This document shows, piece after piece, positions 22,025 to 34,070 of a stretch of 64,000 nucleotides of DNA. This DNA comes from Basidiobolus meristosporus CBS 931.73 (taxonomy: Eukaryota > Basidiobolomycota > Basidiobolomycetes > Basidiobolales > Basidiobolaceae): NCBI GenBank assembly GCA_002104905.1, contig MCFE01000345.1:26260-90259 (forward strand), given 5' to 3'. Numbering within the stretch: position 1 is the first letter of the stretch; the number at the start of each line of letters is the position of its first letter. A program made the position numbers and the translations under genes. The notes beneath the pieces were generated by a model. The model worked only from the letters and a program-made list of their open reading frames with translations, was not told the origin of the DNA and did no database searches.

Positions 22025-25000
22025 CTAAATGTTCATACTGACTAGTCCTAACTTTGACCTAAGATATTCAAACTTGTCTTTAGCTAATGGTTTGGTAAAT
22101 ATGTCTGCAATCATTTCATCTGTAGGACAGTAAACTAAGCTAACTAAGCTATTCTCTATAGCTTCACGTATGAAATGATGTCTAATATATATGTGCTTGG
22201 TTCTAGCATGAAAAGTTGGATTTCTACCTAATTGTATACATCCTTGATTATCTTGAAATAAGGTAATAGGCATTTTTTGACATAGGCCTAAATCTGTAAG
22301 CAGCTTTCTTAACCACATTGCTTCTTTTGTAGCTTCACAGGCTGCCATATACTCTGCCTCTGTGGTGGAAAGTGCTATGGTTGGTTGCTTTCTTGAATTC
22401 CATGAAATTGCTCCTTTACAGTAAGGAAAGGTGTATGCTGTGGTGAATCTTCTGTCTTCTAAATTTTGTCCCCAATCAGCATCAGAGTATCCCACAAGAT
22501 CCTGTTCTGCATCCTTATAAGTGTATCTTAAGCAAATATCAGCAGTTCCTTTTAGGTATCTAAAAATCCGCTTAACTGCTGCAATATGATCAGATCCATA
22601 GTTCTGATTATGTTGGCTGACAACTCCCACTGAATATGAGATATCTGGACATGTTCCAAGCAAAATAAGCATCAGACTGCTGACCATAGATTGATAAGGA
22701 AAGTCAGGGCTTTCAGATGGCACCAAGCTCACTTGATTTGGTTGAGTTTTGACCAAGTTAAGGTTTGTCTCCATTGGGGTAGCTGCTGGTTTACAGTCTT
22801 CCACTTTGTACTTCTTTAGTATATCTTGAATACACTTGGATTGGCTTAGGGTAATAGTCTGGGTACTTCTGTCTATGGAGAACTTAATCCCTAAGTGGTA
22901 ACTAAGTTCTCCTAGATCGGACATCTTGAACTCCTTGGATAGGCTGGATTTAGTCTCTTCCAATGTTTCTAGGTTATTGGTGGCTATAATAAGATCATCC
23001 ACATATAGAGCTAATAGAACTGGATTTGCTCTATCTGGCTTATAGTTTATACTATGGTCAGCGTTACTTCTTTTGAAACTCAAAGATTCCAAATAAGAAT
23101 CTATCTTGCAATTCCAGGCTCTTGGTGATTGTTTGAGACCATATATTGACTTTTTAAGCTTGCAGACCAAATGGGGGTTATCTTGGTCAACAAACCCATC
23201 AGGCTGGTCCATATACACATCCTCATCAAGTTCTCCATTTAAAAATGCAGTTTCACATCCATTTGATGAATAAAAAACTTATATTTGGCTGCAATAGCCA
23301 ATATTAATCTGATGGAATTAAGCTTGGCTGCCAGTGCAAAGATCTCAGTATAGTCAAGTCCTTTTGTTTGAGAGTATCCTTTGGCCACAAGTCTTGCTTT
23401 GTGTGTTTCAATTGTACCATCAGCCTTGTATTTTGTCTTGAAGACCCATCTGCATCCAATTGATTTTTGGTTGATTAGGAATTTGACTAAGTCCCAAGTT
23501 TGATTTTCCATCAGTGCCTGATATTCCTCAGTCATTGCAGATCTCCAAAACTTTGTCTGAGGGCTATTTAGGGCCTCTTTTACAGTCTGGGGCTCATCAA
23601 TATGGACTGAATCGGCATAGGCTAAGTTTGTACCCTCATTGATATAGTAATTTGGCCTATTTCTTGTCTGATTTGATCTCCAGGCATTTGATAATGGAAT
23701 GATCACTTCTGGGATATTCCTGGGCACTGATTCTGGCTGAACCACGGTTGTAGAGTCCTCTGGAGTGAAAAAATTTTCATTTTTTGCTCTGACTCAATCC
23801 TGACAATTGGTGGACTTGAGATCAAATTTTTGTCATCATCTGATGTGATTTTTTGTGAAAATTTTGGATTTTCATCAGACAACACATCCCTGGACTTGAT
23901 CAGCTTCTTTGCTTTGGTATTGTAGAGTCTGTATGCCTTACTCTCATTGCAGTAGCCCAAAAATATGCATTTTACATTTTTTAGCTCAAATTTTGACTGA
24001 TTTCTGGCCAGTTTTTTGGCATATACTGTACACCCAAATATTCTTAGATGTTCTGCACTTGCTCTGTATCCATACCATGCTTCAAGTGGAGTAGAATCAC
24101 AAAGTATTCTGTTATAATACTTATTTTTAAGATATACAGCAGTGGCAACTGATTCCGCCCAAAAATCATAGGATAATTTTTGATCATGGATCATAGATCT
24201 TGCCATATCAATTATTGATCTGTTAGCATGTTCTGCTACTCTATTTTGCTGTGGGGAGTATGATACAGTGGTCTCTTGCTTTATCCCATGAATTTTGCAC
24301 AAGTGGATGAAGTGTTTTGTGGTATTTTCTCCACCATTGTCAGAGCGTATTTTCTTGATTTTTCAACAGTTTCTCTCTCCAGCATGGCTTTAAACTCCCT
24401 GAACTTAGACAGAGCTTCTTCCTTTCTCTCCATGAAGTATACCCATGTGTATCTTGTATAATCATCAATAAAAGTGATTAAATACTTCATCCCGCCTAAG
24501 GATAAATTTTGCATAGGTCCACACAGATCTGAGTGAATTAGATCTAATTTTTTCTTAGTTTTGATTGAACCAGAGCTCTTGAACAGTTGTCTGGCTTGTT
24601 TCTCATATATGCAGGCTTCACAGTGCTCCAAACTAGCTGGGGTATCAATTTTCACTCCAGAAATTAGCTGATCTTTGATCATTTTACGCAAATAATCAAA
24701 ATTGATGTGCCCAAATCTCCTGTGCCAAAGCATTGGTGTTTCTTCACTTAAGTTACTTATATTGGCTTCCAGATATGATGGAATATAAGTCAACTTGTAT
24801 AGACTCTGATCTCTGATGCCCAAAGCAATATGGGCACCATTTTGATCAGTGATCCTGCATCCAGAATTGTCAAAACTGAAACTGAGTCCTTCTGCTGTGG
24901 CCTTGCTTACAGAGAGTAGGTTCTTGGCTATTTCTGGTACATAGAGTACTTCTTTAGAGGTCAGTGTATGTCTTCCTTCACTGCTTTAAGGTTTACATGG

Positions 25001-25992
25001 ATAGTTCCTTCTCCCACTTCATCAAGTGTTCTATTGTTAACCATGAGAACCTTGTTAATTGGAATTTCTTGATATTGGGTAAAAAGTTCTTTTTGGTGTG
25101 TAAAGTGTTGAGAAGCTCCAGAGTCAATATACCATGTCAGAGAATCCTTGTTTGTGGTCATATTTAGTGCAGATATGAATATTCTATCTTCGGTTGTTGC
25201 AGCATTTCCATATTCAGGCTTCTTTTGCTGATAATCTCTCTTTTTGAGACACCGGTCTGATGTGTGTCCTTTCCTTTTGCAGTAGTTGCAAAATAGGTTG
25301 CTGTTACCTTTGTAGGGTCTTGGGTACCTCCTTTGTTGGTTATCATTGCTTATTAAAGCATTTTCTTCTTCCTTCTTATTGGTGCTTGATTTTCTTAATT
25401 TTTCATCCAGGAGCCTTCCATATACATAATTTAAGGTCAAATCTTCAGTTCTGGACTCTAGGGCTGAGACAAGGCCCTGAAGCTTGTCTGTCAGGCTATT
25501 CAGGATGGTAACTATCACATCCTTGTCAGTAGTTGGTATGCCAACAGATTCCATCTGATCTACCAGCAGGGTAATTCTGTTAATTAGTTTTTTCATTTCT
25601 TCTCCTGGCAGCATCTTTGTAGTAAAGAATTTTTGTCTCAGATACATTTCCTTGGCAGCTGAACATGACTGGTAGGTGTCTTCCAATGCTTTCCAGGCAT
25701 TCTTTGCCGTTTTTGCTCTTGAGCATTGAATTAACAAGTTGTCCTTGACATTGAGGTAAATGCAGTTAAAGGCACTTTGTTCTTTCTTCTGGTACTTTAA
25801 GGCTTCCTCTCCCACGTTTTTAGGAGGGCATTCTTCTCCCATGACAATATCCCAAAGGCCTCTTTCTTGTAGCAGCATCTTCATCTTCACCTTCCACACT
25901 TGGTAGTTAGAGCCATCCAACTTTTCAGCAGAGGGAAAAATTCCAGTAGTAGCAGTAGTAGACATTGCAGAGAGTGACAGCTTGGGGCTCAT
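22025..25992 (-). pseudogene. Copia B gag-pol polyprotein, nearly intact
   Basis: Starts MSPKLSLSA at 25992 directly after the LTR. Gag runs to the zinc knuckle CNYCKRKGHTSDRC (near 25270), then protease WYIDSGASQHF, integrase (HRRFGH, DDYTRYTW, NGGE region), RT with LYVDDLIIA (near 23000) and RNase H with YSDADWGQN and STTEAEYMA, ending at 22025. Catalytic motifs of protease and RT are all present. Frame is lost near 24985, near 24360 (one A missing from a run), near 23765 and near 23250. It closely resembles copia A and gives the better reference for that family. With so few breaks it could have been active fairly recently. Confidence 0.93.
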
Positions 25993-25996
25993 AACC

Positions 25997-26345
25997 TGTT
26001 GTAAGAGTCTTGGAGATATTGGAAGTGATTGGGAGGACAAGTAGATTATGTGGTTTTCACTTAATGATTTATTGAATGTAAAAGTAGTATTTATACTTTT
26101 ACCTGGTCTTGGCATTACAAACACGTAGAATAGGTTAAGGAAGGTCTCAAGAACATGTGTGCAAAGTTTGGGGCTGTTTGGACAACTTTGAGAATTTTCA
26201 TGTTCTGGGTACCTGGTATTTTGGTGAAAATATTCTAAGTAAATCCCGACAAGGAATTTGGTCAGTATTCTCTAGGATATGAAGGTAACAATCTAAGTGA
26301 CTAAGTTAGGTGAATATTTAGGTGGAAATACAAATTTTTACATCA
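25997..26345 (-). repeat. 5-prime LTR of copia B with adjacent primer site
   Basis: The minus strand ends CTCTTACAACA and is followed by GGTTATGAGCCCC (25996-25984), the intact anticodon-loop type primer site that contains the gag ATG. The outer end reads TACATCA, one substitution from TACAACA. Confidence 0.9.
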
Positions 26346-26457
26346 TCTTTTTCACACTCTTTACTTCCTGATAACCATTTCTCTTACTTTTCATGCATAC
26401 AAATTGCTGTATTTCCTTCAAACTTCAGCTGTACCCCAATTGCCAATTGTATTGACC

Positions 26458-27930
26458 TTACAAGTCCCTATACCCTACACTAACATTAAGCCCAACCCCA
26501 CACTCAACAAGTAACTTCTTTAGAATCCAGCACTCAATTAGTATTTCTACTGTAACACTCTGGTTCCACAACTTTGGCAGGAACCCAACAGCTTTATGCC
26601 ACTGTTCATTCACTGGTTCCCACACATTGTGGTGTTTAGCTGGCACTGCAAGGTCTAGCACCTCATCTGCCAGTCTTTGCAATAAAACCTTGCAATATTC
26701 CAGTGCATTTTCTTGAGTACTCCTCTTGAAGAAGTACTGCAACCTCTTGGTATACCTATTAATGCACTAAAGTTCCACTGAAGGCATTGAGATAGTCTTT
26801 CAAGCTCTTGACATTGTAGCCTTGTCTGTCAGTGGGATCTCCACTCTGTCAATAATGGAGGATGTGGAGGCTGTGGTAGACAAATTGCCTTTTTCAGCAA
26901 ACTCATTTACCTTGCTGAAGTGTGGCACAACTGGCTGTGCTTCCAACTCTTGTGAAAATAGCTGTTTTCTTGTTGGTAGTTCTTCTTGGCTATGATGGGA
27001 TTCAGTCTGTTCCAGGCTTGCAGCATTGATTGGCATGAGCTGCAGTTGTTTTGATATGCCTCCCTGTCTCAGGCTTTGGTAGACATTTTCCCTTTACCTT
27101 TTCCTTTATCACTACCAGGTCTTTCACTGCTATTTTGTCTGAGATCTTCTTGTAAAGAACTACATTTTCTCCTTGATGAATTCTGCCCTGATGCATCTGT
27201 TCTGGCCTGCTTGGCCCATGCTAGCACTCTTCTGGCAACCTGGCGTTTCTTTTCTGCTTGTTTTCAGCTCTCAGCTATAGTTGTGACATGCTCCTGTAAA
27301 AGCTGCTAGTTTTTACCACTGCCATGTCCTTCACTGCTACTTTGACTGAGTGCTTCTTGAGTGGTACTATGCCTTTTCCTTGATAACTGTTGTGCTAGTG
27401 CATCCATGTCTGCCTGCTTGTCCCTAATTGGCACTCTTCCAGCTACCTGACATCTCTTTGATGCTTGTCTGGAGCTTTTGGCCCTGCTTGTAACAGGCTC
27501 CTGAGGAAGCTGCTGGTTTTTAGCATGACACCCTTATTCTTCTGCCTTTGATAGTTTCTGCTACTCTTAAAATACTTTCTTAGCATACCAATGCTGGTCC
27601 AGAATCTGTTTGCTGGTTTGAATCCAGGATAATGCTCATGGATCAAGTCAACTGCACACCACTTGTCCTTGAGTTCCTGATGGTCTCATGGTATGTCTGC
27701 CTTAAGGTGATGGTGTGTTAGACTTCTGAGAGCTTCTTGATTATTAGCTCATTCTTCATTATTGCACCCAACAGCTTCATGGATCTTCAGTGTCTTTTGA
27801 CTTTTAGGCTTTGGTACAAACACCATATTGTCTCCCTCTTATGCTGTGATAGGTTTTTCTGTGGGCTTTGTCTTTGGGCACTGTTGTTGTACTTCAAAGA
27901 CTGTACAGTGTTTCTCTGGTGTTACATATC
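26458..27930 (-). pseudogene. Second T gene (coiled-coil, Lys-rich protein), copy T-b, broken
   Basis: Minus-strand counterpart of 59090-60489 in T-k. The conserved tail reads QRLADEVLDLAVPA and WEPVNEQWHKAVGFLPKLWN (26500-26680). Upstream come the Lys-rich repeats AVKDLVVIKEKVKGK (near 27110) and HEHYPGFKPANRFWTSIGML (near 27600). The normal stop is lost, so the frame runs on to 26458. The N-terminal third is missing: the gene is cut near 27930 where repeat E1 begins. Function unknown; see the T-k entry. Confidence 0.65.
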
Positions 27931-29132
27931 TGGCACTGTAATTAATTATTAGCCCTAAAGTAAGATCACTACAAAACACTTATAGCATGGTGGTAGGGTA
28001 AGCATACCTCCCACAGACAAGTTTACTCATACAGTCATTATGATATACTTATACATACTTTATCTTATCAGTATTATCCCATTCTTCTTTTGCCCATATT
28101 ATCAGTATTATCCCCATATGATGTTTAACCTGATTAGTTATTAGCATTAGTTATCCCGGATGTTATTCAGCTTTGTGATCAGTATATGTATCTACATAAG
28201 GCAAGTACCCGCGTCAGTACCCATGAAACATGACCTAAGTCTGTGTTACCATCCCTACCATTTTAATACCATATATGGTATTTCTATGTTACACAGGCTT
28301 CAGACTACTGATTCCTGATTGGTTGAATGTGCTGTGCCTTTTAGAACCTTCCAGGACATTCTTGGCATATTTTTAGCTCATAGTGATGTCATCAAGAATT
28401 CCACTGATACCTAGAATCTTCTAGAACCTTGTCATTAGTAATCACTTGGCAATCAGGAAAAGTATTTAAGGGAAAGCAATCCCTCATCAATAAATCATCC
28501 CTTCTATCAGTAACACTTCTACCTTATTGATTAGCAGTTGATCACTGCACCTGCCTTCAACAGTACATCTCAGACCTGCCATCAAGGAGCTTTTCAGGGT
28601 AGTGCACAAGACACACAGAGGCCTTTGGAGACACTTGGAGCACCTAGGAAGCTAGAGAAGCAGGAGCTTTTACCATAGTGACATATTGACAAAGACACCA
28701 GCAGTTTAGACACAGAGGTTATTGCACCCATCAGACACCTCACACACCTTGAGTTGTGTAGCTTCTCCCAGGAGTACCTCTACACCACCACAGCACCAGA
28801 TAGTACCAGTGGACCAAGATAGTGCCATGCACTTTTATGGCATGTTACAAGCCACAGGAGCTAGATTTAGAGTGCCATGGATATTGAGTACCAGATGCAT
28901 ATCTTCAGTTCTTCTCTGCTCTTACACATCCTGCACAATATTGATCCACAAAAAAGCATTGAAAATATATTTTTTCCTGCATCTTAGGTGAAACACAGGG
29001 GCTGCTTTGTGTGAAGATGCAGAGCTATATTTCACACTCTGTGGCCAAGTATAGGTATACTTGGCCACTATGACATACTATGGCATCATTTGGCAATCAT
29101 GGCTCAATGTGGCACTATCCAACAGAACAAGT
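27931..29132 (+). repeat. Interspersed repeat E copy 1 (contains D1)
   Basis: E is a repeat of about 330-400 bp marked by GATAGTGCCATGC near one end and GTGGCACTATCC near the other, an inverted pair. In this copy D1 is inserted within the left end. E1 replaces the second-gene 5-prime end and the T intergenic region of T-b, and T sequence resumes with tattgaccaaaaagt. No coding capacity. Confidence 0.55.
27988..28792 (+). mobile_element. Repeat D copy 1, LTR-like element
   Basis: 805 bp, TGGTGGTAGGG .. ACACCACCACA, flanked by GCA on both sides. It shares blocks with D2 (gtacc, accatatatggtat, ttaagggaa/ataagggag, tcaataaatcatc). The TATA-like and AATAAA-like spacing looks like an LTR, but the 3-bp flank and TGGTGG/CCACCA ends also allow a DNA element. 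Non-coding as far as I can see. Confidence 0.5.
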
Positions 29133-29191
29133 CTATTGACCAAAAAGTAATATAATAGCGTAATATTATTGAAGGTCAAACTGTTTGCCCC

Positions 29192-32163
29192 ATGGACAAG
29201 GCTACTATGACTCAATACCATAAGAGAAGAGAAAAAAGACCATGTGGCTATTGTGGCAAGCCTCACAGCCATGAAGCATGCAGAGAGCATAGGAAGTATT
29301 ACAAGAATCACAGCCAGTCTTTTGCAACACAGGTCATGTCTGACCATTCATTGGTCACTGCTATACCATCATTATCTTGCTGGCCAGTTGATACTTCAAT
29401 ATTGGCACCTGGCCATCTTTGTCACCTTGCACTAGCTGAGTCAGGTGAGTTTGTGATGCCTTTAGGCTAACCTCTGCCTTCTGAGTTTGGCATGCAGAGT
29501 GATAGCTCTGAAAAAAAAAAGTTCACTGATGGAATTTGAGTCTATCTCCCCTGACAATGGTTCAACATATGAGCCCAGTCAATTCCCTATATGCAATGAG
29601 ACAACGCCTGTTGATAGTTATAGTGCAAGATAGTCCCATTGGACCAAGATAGTGCCATGCATTCTTGTGACATGTTACAAGCCACAGGGGCTAGATTCAG
29701 AGTGCCATGGGTATTGAGTACCAGATGCATGTGTTCAGTCCTTTTGTGCTCTTACACATCCTTCACAGCATTAACCTAAAAAAAAGGTCAGAAAATGGAT
29801 TTTCTCCAACACAATGGGTGAAACACAAGGGCTGCTTTGCATGAAGATGCAGAGCTATTTTTCACACTCTGAGGCCAAGTAAAGGTTCACTTGGCCTCTC
29901 TGGCACACTATGGCATCATTTGGCACTCATGGCTCAATCTGGCACTATCCACAGAACAAGTTTAATACCAAGGATACTTTATGGAGCCAAGCAAACCCAG
30001 TAAACCATTTACTGGTTAATGCTGTGATGCTATGGCTAGAGAAGTGGCATGTTTCCACTAATATCAGTAATGGAGGTTTTGAGGATTTATTAGTACTTCT
30101 TGCCAAAATCCTACTGGGATGCAACTTACCATGTACATGGCACAAGTGGACAACCATCATATGGCTAGAAACATATGATCCAGAGACTGTACTGATTCCA
30201 GCATGTGTTAACAGTTGCATGGCATTCACAATGTGTCCAAGTTGTCAGTAATCCACTACCATTGAGTGAAACATTATTCACTCTCTGGATATATTCTGGA
30301 CATACCCTGTCTGAGGAAGCTGATACAGTCTGACAAATATTACAAAGCTATACAGTACTGCTCTCAGTATCAATCAAGCGCAAACATATCCAATATATTT
30401 GATGGGAAACATTACAAACAGCTACAAAGTAAGGGCTACTTTGAAGGTATGTATTATCATGCCTTTGCCTTAGCACTTGATGGATTCTCATTAAACAAGT
30501 ACTCTACTAGCAAATCCCGCTGGCCACTGATTCTCATCAATCTGAATCTGCCTCCCATACTATGATATCTGTGTAATAGTCTGATGGTAGTCTCACTGGT
30601 ATCTGGGCCTAAATCTCTGTCCAACCTGGATAGCTACCTGTATACATTGCTTGATGAACTTAGTATGCTTTCCAGTGGGATAACAGTGAATGGCTGTCAT
30701 GTCAAAGCACATATTATTATTAGCAATGAAGACACCCAGGAATCAGCAAGATAGCAGGTTTTTCTAGGCACAATGGATGGTATTGCTGCCAAATGTGCAA
30801 GATCTAGGGGATTTACTCCATAACTCACACAGATTATTACTACCCAAACACCTGCACAAAGACCATCATCTTTCCACAGTGATCACATACAGAAGTCAGC
30901 ATGCAATTGCAGCAAACTTGGAAAGCTAAAAGCCCTTGGCCAGAATATGGAATCAATTGGAAGCTGGAGATACTTAAGATAGAGGGTATCTGTTGGCCAA
31001 TAGCTTTCCACTGGGAGTAATACACTTGCTTCTCAACAATATCCCTATACTGATGACCAAGTTGTACATGAGGTATTTCAAGCTAAATGAGCCCTTCAAG
31101 ACACCAGAGAAATTTGAAAGATTTGGCAAGATATTACAGAGTATCTGCTACCCTAAGTACTTCTCACAGGCTCCAATTATTATTCATACATATATGTAAC
31201 AATACAAATGCAAAGACCAGATGAACTGATATGTATGCATTCAAGTAGCATTCCAAAGCCATTCCTACCAAGAGTTTTGGAAGCATTGGGAGTCATATGT
31301 GGACATTGTAGGGATATTTATCTAGAAGCAGATCACCAATGCCAACTTGATGCATCTACAGCTGTTGTGCAAGGAGTTTGTGCTGGGATTTCTGTGGCTA
31401 TACTACATACATAAAGCTGAACATGTAGATCTCTGCAGCTACTGTATCTACTGTCTACTTCATCTTGCATGGTTTGTGGAGAATATTGGACCTTGCTTCA
31501 CATTATGGGAGTTTCCTATAGAGTGGATGTGTGGGGAGATAGGAAGACAAGTCAGATTGCAGGTACTACCATATCCTAATTTCATAAAGAATATTACCTT
31601 CAAGTCTGTCATAGTTGGGATGAGTTGGCACTTGGAGTACAGCAAGGAAGAGTTGGAAAATACTGAGGATAAATATGCAAATGGAGACACCTATGCCTAT
31701 GGCATTAAGAAGCTAAGTAGCCCTAAGGCATAGGTAATCAGTTGAGTAATGCAAAGTTGGGTTGGGTGCAACAAGCCACTGATTTCTATTAGGAAAGCTC
31801 TACCATGGTATGATGGATTTCTCTTGGTCACAAGCAAACTTCTACACCATTCAATACTGAATTCACACAAACAAAAGCCACAGCACACCTATAAGGGGGA
31901 CTAGAATTTGCAAGAGAGAAGGAATATATTGGCTAAATACCAAGAGGTTCTGTGTGGATATTCAGGAGATATTCATGACAGAAGTGGCAACAGTCAACCA
32001 TATGTTTGCAAAATGTATATGTTACCAGCAATACATGATATATTGCAACTTTGCAAGTATCACACTAAAAAGCTTTAATGCCAAGGTGATAGAAGTATGT
32101 AAATTGCTGCAGGTGTGTGTGTTTGTTGAGGTTAGTAAGCAGGAGGCCATAGTTTTTTTTTGA
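29192..32163 (+). pseudogene. Tnp2/Plavaka-like transposase, copy T-b, broken
   Basis: Starts MDKATMTQYHKRREKRPCGYC with the Cys/His cluster CGYCGKPHSHEACREHRKYY. Coding is interrupted by repeat E2 (29615-29962) and several stops. Later blocks are LLAKILLGCNLPCTWHKW, FPLGVIHLLLNNIPILMTKL (near 31010; the usual MH block reads IH here) and FVENIGPCFTLWEFPIEWMC (near 31480), then a C-terminal segment ending near 32163. The late blocks match the conserved ENxGPxxxxxFPMExxCG region of fungal Tnp2/Plavaka transposases. Not functional. Confidence 0.7.
29615..29962 (+). repeat. Interspersed repeat E copy 2
   Basis: Inserted between the ACGCCTGTTGA and ATACCAAGG codons of the T-b transposase. Contains tgcaagatagtcccattgg and gatagtgccatgc on the left and ggcactatccacag on the right. 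Closest to E1 and E4. Confidence 0.6.
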
Positions 32164-32681
32164 TATGAACTATATGTGGAACACCCAAGGTAGTAGTGGG
32201 TAAGCAAATAAACAGGGGTGATTCTACAGTGGGATAAATGAATTGCACCAGAGGAGGTAGAAAAAGAAAATACCATTTGGTAAACTGGTACAGTAGATTA
32301 TACAGAACCAGTTTTAGGCTGTCATACTGCCAATGTAATGCCATCAGAGTCTTGCTGTGAGGCTGTTAAAGTACTGTACAGTTACTTGCCATATGAGACA
32401 ATTGGATGTCCTGGCTGGCTGGACCCACTTATAATAGTTGTAGAGCACTAAAAGACCGCAACAATACCATATAATTTTTGTTGCAGCACCAATTAAATCT
32501 TATCAAGTTTTTTCCCTATACTTGGTAGTAAAATTAGCAAAACACTGATGTGCTCCAGTTCAAAGATTGTCAAGAGGGTTACTAATTCCAAGCTGATGGT
32601 ATTATGACAGTCTCTTGAGTGGATCCTAATGGTTGATCTGGATTGGATCCACCTGCAGGACCAAATTATTTTTCTTATTGG

Positions 32682-33262
32682 GCAGGGCTCCATCCAAAAA
32701 AAGCCATGTTGTCAGTGACAGTGCAATGATGAAGAGTGGGCTAATACTCAAGAAGTCTAGCACAGCATTATCCTAGGACCAGCATACCAAGGTACCATCT
32801 GGAATCCAAGGCAAAGAAAAATGTGCTTGATGTGTACTTTGAGCATTAACCTGATTCCAACAAGCAAAGGGATGTTGGACCAGCATTGATGTGCCAAGAA
32901 AGTATCCCAAGAGTAGCCAATATTATAAAAGACCAAATCTAATGGGTGCCACAGCAAAAAACCAGCAGCATCCTCAAGAGCACATCAGAAGCAAGGCCAA
33001 AAGCTCCCAGCAAGCAGCAAATAAATGTTAGGTTCCTAGAAGAGTGCCAGTAAGGGTCAAACAGGCAGAAATGAATGCACCAAAGCCACTTTAATCATGC
33101 AAAATGCAAAGTTGCACTCTGCAAGTACTCAGTCACAGTAGCAGTGAAGGATCTGGCACTAATAAAAGCCAACAGCTTTTTCAGGGGCTCATCACAATCA
33201 GGGCTTAAAGCTTAAAGCAAGTATTAAAGAAGCATCTAGTTGCTGAGAGAGCACTGGTAAGG
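32682..33262 (+). pseudogene. Second T gene, 3-prime fragment of copy T-a
   Basis: Continues the gene broken at 21393: GCAGGGCTCCATCCAAAAAA matches T-k at about 58652. It then jumps (part of the gene deleted) to a region like 59260-59780 of T-k, with gaagagtgggctaatac and the Lys-rich repeat. Many stops. Ends where left-end T sequence begins. Confidence 0.6.
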
Positions 33263-33357
33263 AACAAACATGCAGGTGGATTCTACCTGGGTCTGCCATG
33301 AGGATCCTGTGATGAGTCCATCACAATGCTGATAGCTTGCAATTAATGACCCTCTAC

Positions 33358-33700
33358 AATAGACTTGCTCCATTGCATTGTGCCACATTGAGCCATGAGT
33401 GGCATATGATGCCATAGTGTGCCAGAGAGGCCAAGTAAACTTATACTTGGCCACAGAGTGAGAAACATAGCTCTTCATCTTCATGCAAAGCAGCTCCTGT
33501 GTCTCACCCATTGTGCTAATGGAAATCTATTTTTTGACATTTTTTTGGATCAATGTTTTGCAGGATGTGAAAGAGCACAAAAGGATTGAAGACATATATC
33601 TAGTACTCAATACCCATAGCACTCAGAATCCAGCTCCTGTGGCTTGTAACATGCACAAAAATGTATGGCACTATCTTGCACTATAAGTGCCTTATATAGG
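33358..33700 (-). repeat. Interspersed repeat E copy 3
   Basis: Reverse-oriented copy: plus strand reads attgtgccacattgagcc near the left end and atggcactatcttgcac near the right. It lies head to head with E4, sharing the tract that includes ctttagggctaatattt. Confidence 0.6.
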
Positions 33701-34070
33701 TTTTACTTTAGGGCTAATATTTAAATATAGTACCAGATAGTACCAGTGGACCAAAATAGTGCCATGCATTTTTGTGACATGTTACAAGTCACAGGAGCTA
33801 GACTCAGAGTGCCATGGATATTGAGCACTACATGCATGTCTTCAATCTTTTTGTGCTCTTACAAATCCTGCATAATATTGATCCAAAAAAGGTCACAAAA
33901 TGGATTTTCTCCAATACAATGGGTGAAACACAGGGGCTGCTTTGCATGAAGATGAAGAGCAATATCCCCCACTCTGTGGCCAAGTTTAGGTCTGCTATGC
34001 CTCTCTGGTACCCAATGGCAATATTTGGCACTCATGGCTCAATGTGATACTATCCAACAGAAAAAGTCTT
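33701..34070 (+). repeat. Interspersed repeat E copy 4
   Basis: Contains agatagtaccagtggacc, aatagtgccatgc, ggtgaaacacaggggctgc and ggctcaatgtgatactatcc in the same order as E1 and E2. Forms an inverted pair with E3. Confidence 0.6.

Larger units (their letters stand above)
21665..26345 (-). mobile_element. Ty1/copia LTR retrotransposon B
   Basis: 4681-bp element with two 349-bp LTRs, and a perfect 5-bp target duplication TCTTT (21660-21664, 26346-26350) inside the right subterminal region of T-b. Same family as copia A, better preserved: the gag-pol frame is interrupted by only a handful of frameshifts. Order gag, protease, integrase, RT, RNase H. Opposite orientation to copia A. Confidence 0.95.
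21394..32681 (+). mobile_element. Family-T DNA transposon T-b, nested in T-a
   Basis: Left terminus CCCTATGGAAAATTATT and right terminus AATTATTTTTCTTATTGG, flanked by GCA on both sides (21391-21393 and 32682-32684). The T-a second gene reads across the site when T-b is removed (..GTGCAACA-GCAGGGCT..). Orientation is opposite to T-a: the second gene is on minus (26458-27930) and the transposase on plus (29192-32163). Copia B and repeats D1, E1 and E2 interrupt it. Removing copia B and D1 leaves about 5.8 kb, close to T-k. Confidence 0.8.
12020..33262 (-). mobile_element. Family-T DNA transposon T-a, host of nested insertions
   Basis: The left terminus CCCTATGAAAAATAATTTGG follows ATG (12017-12019) of T-j. 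T-a's own sequence is split by a copia fragment (about 12516-12989), copia A (13068-17835), a solo LTR (18246-18594) and the complete T-b (21394-32681). Its transposase is on the minus strand and its second gene on the plus strand (21285-21393, continuing 32682-33262). The right terminus is lost: at about 33262 it runs straight into left-end sequence of another T copy. After removing insertions its layout matches T-k. Confidence 0.7.
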
